Below, in pieces: positions 22,102 to 33,400 of a stretch of DNA of 64,000 nt; positions within the stretch are counted from its first letter, which is position 1; each line of letters starts with the position of its first letter. Under the pieces are notes generated by a model, which saw only the letters and a list, made by a program, of their open reading frames with translations, had not been told where the DNA came from and searched no databases. Position numbers and translations under genes: made by a program. Source of the stretch: Steinernema hermaphroditum (lineage: Eukaryota; Nematoda; Chromadorea; Rhabditida; Steinernematidae); the NCBI GenBank assembly GCA_030435675.1, contig CM059621.1, positions 62,001 through 126,000 of the forward strand, written 5' to 3'.

Positions 22102-23977
22102 TTACACCTGTGTGTTAGTAGACTTAACGATAGTAACGGAGCTCCTTCTCAGGAAGGAGAGCACGTAGTAGACCAATGTGCAGGCGAAGAAGTCGATTGC
22201 GCCTCCGATGGCACCGTAAGGACCGATAAACTTTCCGAGGTCTTTATTGATCTAAACTCTTCAATTGAATCTCGAAGTTGTGTGTCCACCGTACCGTTTC
22301 TTGAAGAACGAAATCCGCCACGAAGGGCAACATCTCGAAAACTAATCGTAAGCAGAAGCTGTATCCAGCGAACTGATTGATCTAGAAGGAGCGATAGGTT
22401 TATGTTTAGAGTCATTGGTCTCACTCTTTTCTCGGTCGTTGACGCCCGTCGTATTTTGAACTTTCGGAGCATGAATAGGAAAGCAGATCCAAGAACAACG
22501 ACCATGCTGGTGAAGATCAACTTTACAGTTACGGTGCACAGACGGCGAGATCGAGATGTCGACACGAGGCAGTTAAATGAGAAGCATCCTATAAGTACAG
22601 TTCATACTATGTGCCTTATATAATGAACTTTATGCTTCTAACTGTGAATAATGATTTTTAAATTTTAAGTCAGACTTTAAAAGGCAAAGAACACTCAGTG
22701 ATATGGAAGGAAATCATTGCGTGATGCCCAAGTGCGATTCTAGAAGTTCATAATCCAATGGCAAAACAATAAAGGAAACGTGCTTAAAGAAAGAGTTATT
22801 TTGGAATTTTGTCACTTCCTCGGCAACTGATCAAACATCATGTTGATCTCTTATATGGCAGAGGCGTCTACCACGATATGTATCGCTTTCTTTCGTCCCA
22901 CATAAACCGTCCCCTGGATCCAGGAAAGAAGGTGCCAAAATGATGGCAAGAGAACCTGAAGTGTCCGCATCTGATATAGCTGAAATTTTGCATACCGGTA
23001 GAGATGAGTATTCTGAATGAGAAGGAAAAAGGATTGCGCTGTAAAAAATCAAAAATTTCAGCTCGATCGAAGTCGAACACTCCAGGACGTTCAGTTGCTA
23101 TGCAAATATAGACCCGAACAGAATTCATAAACGGATCTGTAGAACAGTCAGAAATTCGAATCCATATCATGATGACCATTATGGTTTTTATATGTGGATT
23201 AAACAGAATCCTAAAAAATATGATGTGATCCATTTGTCTCTTTGATATCTTTGCCCTTTTGATCCTCAAGACCGTAGCCTTATGGGTAGTATAATACGGC
23301 AATTCGATGTGCTCACTGAATATGATGTTTTCTACCGAATCTGACTCCCTTTGTTGTTAATTGATTTCCCGTAATGACGCAACCTGAACCTTCTCTAAGA
23401 AGACCTGCTACGAGACCACTTTCAAAAGATCAACTTTTGTCGTTTCTCCATTACAAATCACAGATCTTTTAGCACTTTACCCTTATCGTAACAATACTCA
23501 CCAGCAGGAATCGGATTTCCAGTTGTAGGCATCGTAGATACATGGAAATATATCAGAGCTGCCACCGGAGGAATGGTGACAAGAACTACTCCAATAACGA
23601 CCAGCTAGCTTATTTATGAACAGAGTCGAATTCAAGGGACATTTCACAACGGCGATTCTTTGAGCATAAACGCCAAGATGGGCTGCATCATAAAGAGTTC
23701 TTGATGTAACAAGGCCTATTCCAGGCAGCAATAAAAATACTGCATTGTCTGGCACGTTCTCTATCAACTCCATAGAATAAAGGATCCACTGGATAGAGAA
23801 GATTAAGTAGATTATTGAAGTTAAACACGTTGACATGAAAAGTACAGCCATAGGAGGTGAATCGTTCCAGAGATGACCAATCGATTTCCGTTTGAACAGG
23901 AGGGCCAAAACGATTAGACTAGCCACACATAGAATACCCGATATGAAGAGAAGGACCATAGCCAACGCCATCAACAT
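22102..23977 (-). pseudogene. Seven-helix receptor-like gene, paralogue 3, with a frameshift in exon 1
   Basis: Four exons are recognisable by alignment to the two paralogues: 23977-23502, 22588-22425, 22381-22295 and 22251-22102. The introns are 913, 43 and 43 nt. Exon 1 has MLMALAMVLLFISG, PPMAVLFMS and AQRIAVVKCPLNS, then loses frame near 23599-23612 by one extra base. In the shifted frame the expected fourth span resumes (VVIGVVLVTIPPVAALIYF). Exon 2 (FNCLVSTSRSRRLC) and exon 3 (FAGYSFCLRLVFEMLP) are intact, and exon 4 has GPYGAIGGAIDFFACTLVYY. Exons 2 and 3 are 164 and 87 nt, as in paralogue 2. The single lesion may be real decay or a sequencing error. Confidence 0.65.
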
Positions 23978-24126
23978 GGAGACTGATTTGGAGTTATGCT
24001 CTTTAATTAACTGGCGAAACGTACTTTGTGACACGCGCGCGGGACATCGATTGGTTCGCGATAGCCGTGGAACAGGTGACTTTTGGAAACCTTAATTAGC
24101 TGCTCCAATAACGGTATTTGGGGAAA

Positions 24127-25046
24127 TATTGGGTTGATGCATAATAAATGAGCCTTTTTGAAAGTAGATATTTATTATCAAAAAGGCACACAATCTAATC
24201 AAGGTATTCGCCGTTAGCATCAACAACTTCGGCCCACTTCTGGGACAAGAGCCGGATCTCTGGTTCATAGAACACAAGGGGTTTGGGGTCGAAAAATGTT
24301 TTGGTCCAATTTTCGACCTTTTTGCCTTATTCTAAGTGATTTCCTCCGATATCGTCGCTTATTGATTAACACTTATGACAGTAAGATAGAGCTATGAGTG
24401 TGCTATATGAATGTGCAAAGCACAGTCTATCAGCTCAAAACGAAGAGCCATTCTGGAGGTCAGCTTGAAAATGTGAGATCTTGGGCAGTGGTACTTTTTG
24501 GGAATCTAAGGGTCATTTTTTCCACTTGTGGCCTTTGTTTCATTAAAGTTGAAATGAGCTTGTGGAGTCAGTATGTGGGCATGGTAGCTGTGAGTGATAG
24601 CTACCTAATGCATACCTTTGTTGCCTGTTATAATACTCAACCAATTGGAAACGTTGGAGTTAACAGAACATGGTGATCCGAGAAGGCCATATTTTTTAGA
24701 CTGCGTCACTTTCTGATATATGACGAACACATCGATAGGTGCGTTCAGTAGGTTAGACCCAAGGATGTACGTGATTAAAAGCAGTCAGCGTCCATAACAC
24801 AATTAATACCATAGGTAGCCCGCACATGACTTAGCATTTCGCCATCTCGAGGTGCCAAAAAATGACCGTCAAGACAGAATAGACCTGCAACAGCAAGAGG
24901 AATGCAGTGGACAAGCGGCGAATCATAAAGTGGAGTGAGAGTTCGCTGTACTAAACAACGCGCCTATCAATTATGCCCTATGGGTACACATGGCGAAATT
25001 AAAGGATGTTTACCAAATGGCTCATTTTCAATGCATCAACCCAATA
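24127..25046 (-). mobile_element. Internally deleted mariner-family element
   Basis: The ends are inverted: tattgggttgatgcat at 24127-24142 matches its complement at 25031-25046 exactly over 16 bp, and similarity continues inward (aatgagcc). Both ends begin with TA, the mariner target dinucleotide. Near the left end, the minus strand from about 24310 to 24206 encodes a mariner transposase C-terminal tail: WTKTFFDPKPLVFYEPEI, then LSQKWAEVVDANGEYL and a stop. The rest of the transposase is not recognisable, and the length of about 920 bp is below the usual 1.3 kb. It is therefore a non-autonomous copy. A hairpin (gcctttttga / tcaaaaaggc) lies just inside the left end at 24148-24188. Confidence 0.8.
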
Positions 25047-26444
25047 GTTAAGTAGCAGATTATTGGTTGAAGCACAGATTGAGTGAACTTATGCGAAAGT
25101 AGGGTGTCTCTATGAACTAATAGAAAATAAAAGCGTACTTCAGGGACTTTTTATAAAATTCAAATGTGAGACCAGTGATCCATAAGCCTTGGAACACCAG
25201 GGTCACGAATGTTCAAACCCTCCAACTGTGAGCGTCTCTCAATTGGAACAAATTCACAACAACGTTCATATAACACATACGAATTTCATAACGTAGAAGC
25301 GTCAGTTATTGGCCTTTCTATTGAGGATTGGCTATATAATGATCAGAAGACATTTTAAGAGGTTAGAAATTCAAACCGTGCCGGTTCCGGATCGGCCCCA
25401 CTAAGATTTCGCGCAGATCAGTAGGTTCCGGGACCAGTCCGAGCCGAATCGAGCCACCACGTCAGGGATCATTTTACATAATGGACAATTACGACTATTC
25501 GTGAAGAGCCACATCCCTTTTGTCTATCGTTTGTGCATCAACATCTACCGGATTCGAAAGCTTAACATTTGGTTTTAAACGGCCTGACAGAGACACACAA
25601 TATTGCGGACTGCTGCTGAACTTGGATCCAAACGAGAAGCTTTACGTGAGAATCGAAATTTGACGTGAACTTCCGAGAAAGGTTATGCAATCATTCTTGA
25701 CTTTCCGCAGACATAATGACACGTTCGTTTAAAGCACAGCTTAGAGTTGGACGATAAATTTGTGTACTTCTTCATGTGTCTTGAAGTCGGAACATCTGAA
25801 TGTGGGCAGCGAGCGCACAGTGTCTATGCAGCAAAAAAAAAAAAATAAAATTTGACAAATCGTAGAGGGTCCAAAACCTATTGACAGCTTTGACGGGCAC
25901 TCCTCTCTGCTTGTTTTTGTTAAAACATAAATACGGGTTGGCAAAAAGGGCATCTAGACAGGTGTCTAAATGTCATTTCCATGAATATAGTATGGCTCGA
26001 CCAATTGGAAAACAGAAAATTGAAGTGAAAGACAAAAGAAACTGACCGGTCTCACAGGTCTGAATTTCTGAATGGTTTTCTACACTTTTGTCTTTTGTAT
26101 AGATGCCTTTTTTGTGCCATCCTGTATACGGCCATCAAAATCTCTAACGGGCCATACCCAAAGGCTTGTTTTCAAAAATAGTTTTAAAATTGGCTTCATT
26201 CACGTTCTTCAAATCAACAATGTTTCTACAATCATGCGCAAAAAGACTGTAGATCTCGCAAACCAAAGCCCTATGAGAACATGGATGGAACAACTTCACG
26301 CTCACAAATGAATTAGTGACATCGGCCGTATAACGATTGTTGTATCAGTGGAAAACGCAAGAAAACAAACAAGAAGAAGGCACACGAATTACATAGCATT
26401 TTCTTAAAAAACTGCGCAGAAAAACACAACTAACGGCGAAAATA

Positions 26445-26960
26445 GTTGTTAGCCAGACTCATGAAAACAAACACATTTCGGTGGTTGAGCAAAGGGGTGC
26501 AGTTCGTTGGCCATAAAAAGTCGGTATTTGAATTTGAAACGTTGCTGGATCCATTATTTCGATCCAGCTACTTTTTCGATGGAATCGAAGTGTTTCTCGA
26601 CGATATTGATAGATCTTGCTTCGAACAAGTGGCGTCCGAAGTCCGAAGGGGCGAGGTCCTGGCTGCAAGCTGGGTGGAGGAGCCTAAATCATGAAGTTGA
26701 CTAGGGGTTAGCTTCGCGACATAGGCATTGTCGTGGAGGAAGATGAACTTTTCATGATTGGCCTCTTGTTTTGAAAAACAGCTTCTACGATCCTCAGCTG
26801 ATCTAAACAGAGAATGTCAATGTGGTTCTTCTGGCTATCACTTCCTAATAGACGACATCTACAAGATTCTACCAAACACAAAGCATCAACTTCTTCTGTC
26901 AGATCGGCAATTCTTTAAATGGCAGGAGGGTTGGTCCGAAATCGAATCTTTCTAGTCCTT
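26445..26960 (-). mobile_element. Decayed mariner transposase fragment
   Basis: On the minus strand, the sequence reads KFIFLHDNAYVAKL, a decayed form of the catalytic HDNA-R-PH motif. After a frame change it reads SQDLAPSDFGRHLF, corresponding to the third catalytic block (SPDLAPSDYHLF), followed by VEKHFDSIEKV and an in-frame stop. At least one frameshift and one stop interrupt it, and no clear terminal inverted repeats were found. It is an old, dead copy, different from the element at 24127. Confidence 0.7.
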
Positions 26961-29159
26961 CCCTTTCAGAATGCTGTTCTTTCATTTACGCATTCCCTCG
27001 GTTTCAACTGTTTTCCACAAACCAATCATGCGCACGATCTACTTCGGCGCATCCTAATCCTCGAACATCGGAATACCAGTTTCCTTTCCCTTGCAATCTT
27101 CAGTTAAGCGCCACCGCAATTACTTCAAGGCTGAATAGTTGATGCGGCGCTCAGTTTGTCGAAGTGCACGTCCTGCTAAGTCCATTGAGAACTCTTTAGA
27201 GATGCGTGAAACGCGGAATGATCGGACAGTCACAAAGTACGCGCGCGCTTACCCCGTTAAATCCTGTGCTCGAAGGAGCGAATCAAAAAACAATCGCCTG
27301 CGGCAGTGATCTTAACCGAACGGACATTGTGTTCGTGAGTAAGGTGTCGGGTAAACCGAGCATTCCGGTTCCATCGATATATAATCTTCTTCGCGAACCC
27401 GTCAACACGAACGGAGATCAAAATCGGATCGTGGGTGGTCATTCGATAAATCCTATTTTGTGTTTTAATCCCTCTTCGCACCGGATACAACTGAGTGTTG
27501 ATTGGACGATGTTATTGAAACGAGTAGATTTCTATCTCTGCTGGTTTTATCACGTTTGTGTACCCAACAAGTAATTGTTGTTGGTCTTCTTCCATGGCAA
27601 AAACTGTTAAACAAACGCTGCATGATCTCGATCTTTGGTCAAGGCGAAATTCAGGAATTTGGCGAGCTTTTCTGTAAACGCTAGCCTCAAATAACCTTGA
27701 TTTCCGTAACAAAACCCTAAACGAACGTTCAAATCAAACGAATAAACGCCCCATCTTGACCTTGACCACTTCATCCCGTACAATAGTAACAAGAACTCGA
27801 ACAAGAATAGGTCTTTTGTTTGCTATTCTACTTTGTTCTTTGTATCTTCATGCGAGCAATATTTTAGAAATTGCTTTGGTCATTCATCACGAGAAACCAC
27901 TTTTTGATAAGGAAGCATATTTTGTGATCAAGGTGAAAGTCGGCTTTTCGGCAAACTTTCTTCTTCGATTTGCGAGAAGCCGTGATTTATTGCTTCCAGG
28001 CTCCACTGGAATGTGCTAGTGCAATCTCGTTAGAGCCCATATTGAACTTTGAGTGCCTAATCCATGAAGCCTTTCCCAAAACTTACAGGGGTTCTGATGT
28101 TCAGATTAGATCGGTAAAAAATAAATCTGTCAGCTACTGCTCAACTACGGAAACATGATCTATGGTGTAATGCCTTTAAATTTAAAATGTAGAAAACACT
28201 TAAAATGTTGCTCTTTACCATGGCAATCAAGCTTATCCGCGATCTAAACTGCGCACTTGAGAAGAGCCGCTTGCTGAATTTCCTTCAGATGAAAGTAACC
28301 ATGCTTTTTTGAAAATATGTATTTCTCTCCTAAACTGAGCACAAATAGAGTTTTTTCATCTCTTGATGGAACGCCTTAGAAGTTGTGACGGGTATTCCAG
28401 TTTTCTCATCTTCTTCATTGCAGAGGGGCAGTTTTTTCATACGTTGGCGATTCATAATACATCACAAAAAAACTTGTGGCTTGTAGTAAGCGGTGCAGAT
28501 CAAGGTTGTTGGTTCCGAGTTTTCGGGTACCCGAGCAACTCTGGTCTCTGGTGTAGATAAGTGTGCTTAGATTTCAAGAAACAAACCATAATGACCTTCC
28601 CTCTTTCGTTATTTGTACTGTAATAACCATTTTTGCATCAATACACCAAGGCATCAATAAGTGTGCACTGATCTTTCGACTGTGTGGCATGCGTGCGTTA
28701 TAGTGGGTTTGTTTGTGGCGAAAGTGCGAAGAGACTTTTTCCGAGTAGAACCGGTTTCAATTTTATATTGAGCAGTTTACTTGAAAATCGTTTAATGGCT
28801 CGTGCAAACTGGTAGATATTGAAGTGAAAGTTTTCGATCATGTGACTCACAATTCGTTGATTACTTTACTATTGAATCGGTAGCCTTGACGATCCAAGGC
28901 ATCTGGTAAGGCACAACGAAGAACAGTGAATTTCCGTAGTCACTGCTTCTGTTCCTTCCTCTGTGCAGGGCACGACGTCGGAGGTGAAGACGGCGAAGAC
29001 GTGCTGGCGGTCTTCCTGATGAGAATGTGACTTTCAAACTACGGTGAAAAGGAAGCGGGTAGATGTCTAGAGCGTGATTTTATAAGAGGTTATAATATTG
29101 GTCAGAGCGGTTAACTGATAAACGATAGAGAAATAGGCTTTGCGTATCTGTGTTTGTCT

Positions 29160-29422
29160 TAGGGATGCACCGGAACGGAAACCGGAATGAACCGGAATCA
29201 GTCAGAAGGTCCGGGGTTCGAATCCACCCGCGAGCAAAGCTTTTTTATTTTCGTATTTTCTTGACATAACATTCTGGAAACTGTTTGTTTGTCTGATTCT
29301 ATGTAAGCAAAATTTAAATATGCGGAAAAACGTGCGGAAAAAGTATATAAAAAAATTTTGCCTGTGGGCGGATTCGAACCCCGGACCTTCTGCCTGATTC
29401 CGGTTTCCGTTCCGGTGAACCT
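29160..29422. mobile_element. Foldback element with tRNA-like (B-box) arms
   Basis: The left arm (29168-29230) and right arm (29365-29417) are near-perfect inverted copies of a sequence running caccggaacggaaaccgg ... gaaggtccggggttcgaatcc. The left arm has a 10-bp internal duplication. Each arm ends inward in a perfect Pol III box B (ggttcgaatcc). The word tgtttgtct flanks both ends (29151-29159 and 29423-29431) and could be a target-site duplication, though it also occurs once inside at 29286. About 130 bp of AT-rich sequence separates the arms. It looks like a short foldback transposon derived from tRNA-like sequence. Confidence 0.65.
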
Positions 29423-29861
29423 TGTTTGTCTCCCCAAAAATGTGATTTATATGAGCGCGAATGAGACCTTAAAAGCTCAGTATGGATTCGAACTGGAATC
29501 CACAGTACCGTAGACGGGCTTAAAAGATGGTCAGTAAGCAATAAACATAGTTGTTCGGCATCCGAAGTCTCCGCCCAACTCTGGTGGCACACAATGTATC
29601 AGTAAGTAATTATGGCTAACATATTGAAACCCCTTTTCTTCCTCTTACTCTAGAGACGTATAAGTTTTACGCGGACGTTTATACACTCACTAAGACTTGT
29701 CGTTTAGTATCGAACTCATCCCGATCGGCACCTATGACCATTCCGTGTTAGTATAATTCATATTTTTTAGGAACACGGCTGATTTTGAGTCGATCACTCG
29801 ATCTTTCTATCACACAGAAACTGTGTTTTCTAGAGCGATCTTTCTGCATCGGTTTCTGTTT

Positions 29862-29912
29862 CAAGATAAGATCACCAATAAGGAACTCGCCACGAGTTCT
29901 TTTCCTTATCTC
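29862..29912 (+). promoter_or_regulatory. Candidate GATA-factor sites and small palindrome upstream of the monooxygenase gene
   Basis: caagataaga at 29862-29871 and ccttatctcg at 29904-29913 are GATA sites in opposite orientation. Between them is a hairpin, gaactcg-cca-cgagttc (29883-29899). They lie about 540-590 bp before the start codon. In nematodes, paired GATA sites are typical of intestinal promoters. This is inference from short motifs only. Confidence 0.35.
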
Positions 29913-30448
29913 GTCTCACTTTAGTCACATTTTGCACTGGAACGAAAGACCTCCTGCAGAAAAGATGTTATTAGAGTACGTAAACCCATCGATTTGTCGT
30001 GATCAGAGTGCAAAGGACCGGATTTTCTGTGAGTACTTTTTACAAGAATTCCAACTTTTTCCGCTCGTTGGTGTCCGATCTTTCAAACGACATCACAATC
30101 CCGGTCAAGGCCGTTATTTAAAGGTTCAAAACAGCAGCGTAATTCTACTAGTGCCAACACGATTTATTGTATTTACTACTGGAAACCGCTACGCGTGCAC
30201 GTATATTCCGTTCCTTTCGGGGCGGGACCGCCTCCTTCTTCGAGGCTGATTCGCGCGACGCCTCCCCGGTCTAAACCACTTTCCATTTCGTTCCGTTTTG
30301 AGTTACGCCTGCTCGTCCGGCGGCCGACTATTCGATTAGTGACTCGCGAACCTGTCCAGTTCCGTCTCTGATCGACTTCACGCGTTTTTATCGTTGTGTT
30401 GCTGTTCATTAAGTGTTTCAACGTTCTTAGAAGGAAGAAAGAGGAAGA

Positions 30449-33400
30449 ATGCGTGTAGCTGTGATAGGAGCTGGTGCTAGTGGTCTTCCGTCTATCAAAA
30501 CTGCCTTGGAGCACAAGTTCGATGTTGTGTGCTTCGAGAAGTCACATGACATTGGAGGACTTTGGAGGTACAAACCGTATCCGTGTGAAGGTAAGGAGCA
30601 TCCGTTGGTCGATAGGAGAGAGACCTGTATGAGACACATTAGTATTTTTGACTAACAAACCATTCTAAAAATCGGAGGATTAGATATAAAGGAGAAGGCG
30701 ACTACCTCATTCTATTTGTGTTTATCGTAATGCATAGCCAAAAGAGACCAGATTGTACGTGGCTTTAGTCAGCCAAGACAATGTTTCTTTTGTTGCTTGC
30801 TTGGTGATGCTTGGTGCAGTGCCTATTGCAAGAATGCTGTTTGGACAGGCACTGTCTAGACCACCTCGACCTACAACCGGTTGATACACGTAGTCTTCGT
30901 CAATAAGTAAATGGTTGATGTTGAGAGACGAAAGATTGCAGATAAGAACATAAAAAATATGACAAAAATCACTTGTTTATACTGGTTACTCCCAGCAGTC
31001 TACCATACATTTCTATCGACTAACACGCATAATTATCGATGAGAACATGGCCAATACTATGCGCTTGGTGATTATCCCAGCATTACATGATGAGTTATAA
31101 AGATGGCATTTGTGTGCTGCATTTATATTCGCATGGTCTGCTCGCCCCTCTCTTCGTACTCTGCTCGGACGTGGAGGATCACCTACAGAAACATTGAGTC
31201 AGTCAAGGTTTCGCCCCTCATTTTTCAGAGTCTTGCCCCCATTTTCAGCCCGATCGGCGTCTCCGACGCTGGGCGGTTGCCTTGTCGGTAGGACACTTTA
31301 ACCGATTTAAAACGGCTTATAGAGTGAACTGATGAGATTAAAATTGATGTAGAATGTCAAAGGAGGGCGTTGAACAAATGAGGTTGCTGACCTTCCTCTC
31401 CGGATCTTAAGAATCATGCAACCAATATTACCCGGGCTAACACATGGTCCCACATGTCAGGGCAAACACTCTCCGCATAACTGGTGAACCGGGATCATTC
31501 GACACGTCTATCGCTGTTGTAAAATCAATTTGTCGAACTCGAATACTTTCTCTTTTTTGCTTCTAATTCACCACATTCCTGTACTTTGCCTCTAATGATT
31601 TGCGCTGATTAATTAACACGAAAAATTCGAAATTTCTCAATTAGTGTTCCCCATCCATTTACAGATTTGTGCTCGAGTGTGCTGGAGCGAATACCAGGAA
31701 ATCGAAAGGCAAAAGATCGCAAAAAAGTCCGAATTGGGGAATCTGGTTTTATCTCGTTTGATTCGCTGATGTTGCGAACATGTTTTGGTGTTTTTATTGA
31801 CCTTATTTCCCTTAATGTGACCTTGTTTCACCAAATTAAGATAATTCAGATATTAAATATGTGGTTGAATAGGTGGGAAAATTGCACTAATCTCACATAT
31901 TTCAGGCGAGGGCACAGTCATGCGATCGACGGTTATCAACACTTCCAAAGAAATGACGGCCTATAGCGATTTCCCCCCACCCAAAGAAGCCGCCAACTAC
32001 ATGCACAACTCGGAGTTGCTGAAATATTTCCGCTCCTATGCCGACCACTTCGATTTACTCAAGTACATTCGTTTCGGGCACGAAGTCCTCCAAATTGAAA
32101 GGACCGAAAAATTCGTTGAAACCGGAAAGTGGAGGGTCACCTACAGAGACGTCGAGTCAGTCAAAGTTCGCTTCGTTGGTTCATTTTCGTCTTTAGAGTC
32201 GGGGAGGTTCACACTGAAGAGTTCGATGGAGTTATGGTTTGTTCCGGTCACCACACAAATCGTCACCTCCCAGACCTCTTCCCTGGTCAGGATCAGTTCA
32301 AGGGAAGGATCATCCATAGCCATGACTACAAAGCGCCTAAAGGATTTGAAGATCAAACCGTGGTTGTTGTAGGAATTGGAAATTCGGGGGGCGACATCGC
32401 CGTCGAACTCAGCAAGATCACAAAGAAAGTCAGTCATTTCTGTCGGACTAACACGACTGACACTACTGTTTAGGTGTATCTGTCCACTCGTAGCGGTTCG
32501 TGGATCATGAACAGAGTGTGGGACTGTGGAGAACCCTCCGATTTGGCCTTTCTCAATAGATTTAGCTATTTCTTCAAGGCAGTGATGCCTTTCCGATTCC
32601 AGAATTGGTAAGCTGCGTTTCAAATTATCTAAAAGATTCTGATACAGTTTCATATAAATAGTGTCAAATAATGTCCATGTAAACAATGCAAATAATGTCC
32701 ATGTATTAGATCGCAGGTTCGAATGCTATCCTAAGTATATCTTTTTCTTTCGAGTAGTATATCTATTAGAAGTAGTATATCTTTGTATATCTATTACAAG
32801 TCATTGCGTCAACAGGCTCCTGAAAATGCATTACTTTTTTGAGCCCCAACTTTAATTAAATTTTCGATTATTTAGGCTTTTAGAGCGAAAGCTGAACAGT
32901 CGCTTCGACCATGGCCGTTTCGGACTGAAGCCGAATCATCGTCTTCTGCAAGCCCATGTCACCGTTAATGACGAGCTGCCCAACCGTATTATTTCTGGAA
33001 CTGTTGTAGTAAGTTCTCTTAGCCTTTATAACATTGAAACACTGTCAAAATATCACACATCGTGATCATCCATCAAGATCAAGAACGTGCATTCCTAACC
33101 ATCTTCAGAAAGTGTTTATTTACTCTCGAATTTTCAAAAAACTGGTTTACGTAGATGGTAGCTTAATCACGTTTGGAATTCCCGAGCTCAATAAAGAACA
33201 CACAGTCTGTCAAGGTTGACGTGGACGTGCGTTTATTTCGTGAGCGCATCAGCGAAGAGCACAAAGGAAAGTGAAAACATTGAGTTAGATGCTTCAAATA
33301 GAATCAGGGTGGATCCAGACATAAAACAGTGAGAATTGCAGACATATTGGCAGACATATTATTGACGCCAGGTAAATTAAAACCGTTCCAGGGGAGTACT

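Larger units (their letters stand above)
23978..30448. other. Gene-poor region with transposon remains
   Basis: No intact gene was found in 6.5 kb. It contains a deleted mariner element (24127-25046), a decayed mariner copy (26445-26960), a tRNA-like foldback (29160-29422) and the probable promoter of the monooxygenase gene. Open frames at 27206-27574 and 29785-30249 lack motifs and splice support. Confidence 0.55.

Noticed and set aside
26446..26694. Plus-strand frame of 82 residues as a gene
   Set aside because: It is the antisense of a decayed mariner transposase fragment.
27206..27574. 122-residue plus-strand frame
   Set aside because: No recognisable domain, and overlapping frames on the other strand are equally open.
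29785..30249. 154-residue plus-strand frame before the monooxygenase gene
   Set aside because: No motif, no splice-compatible partner and uneven composition; it overlaps promoter-like sequence.
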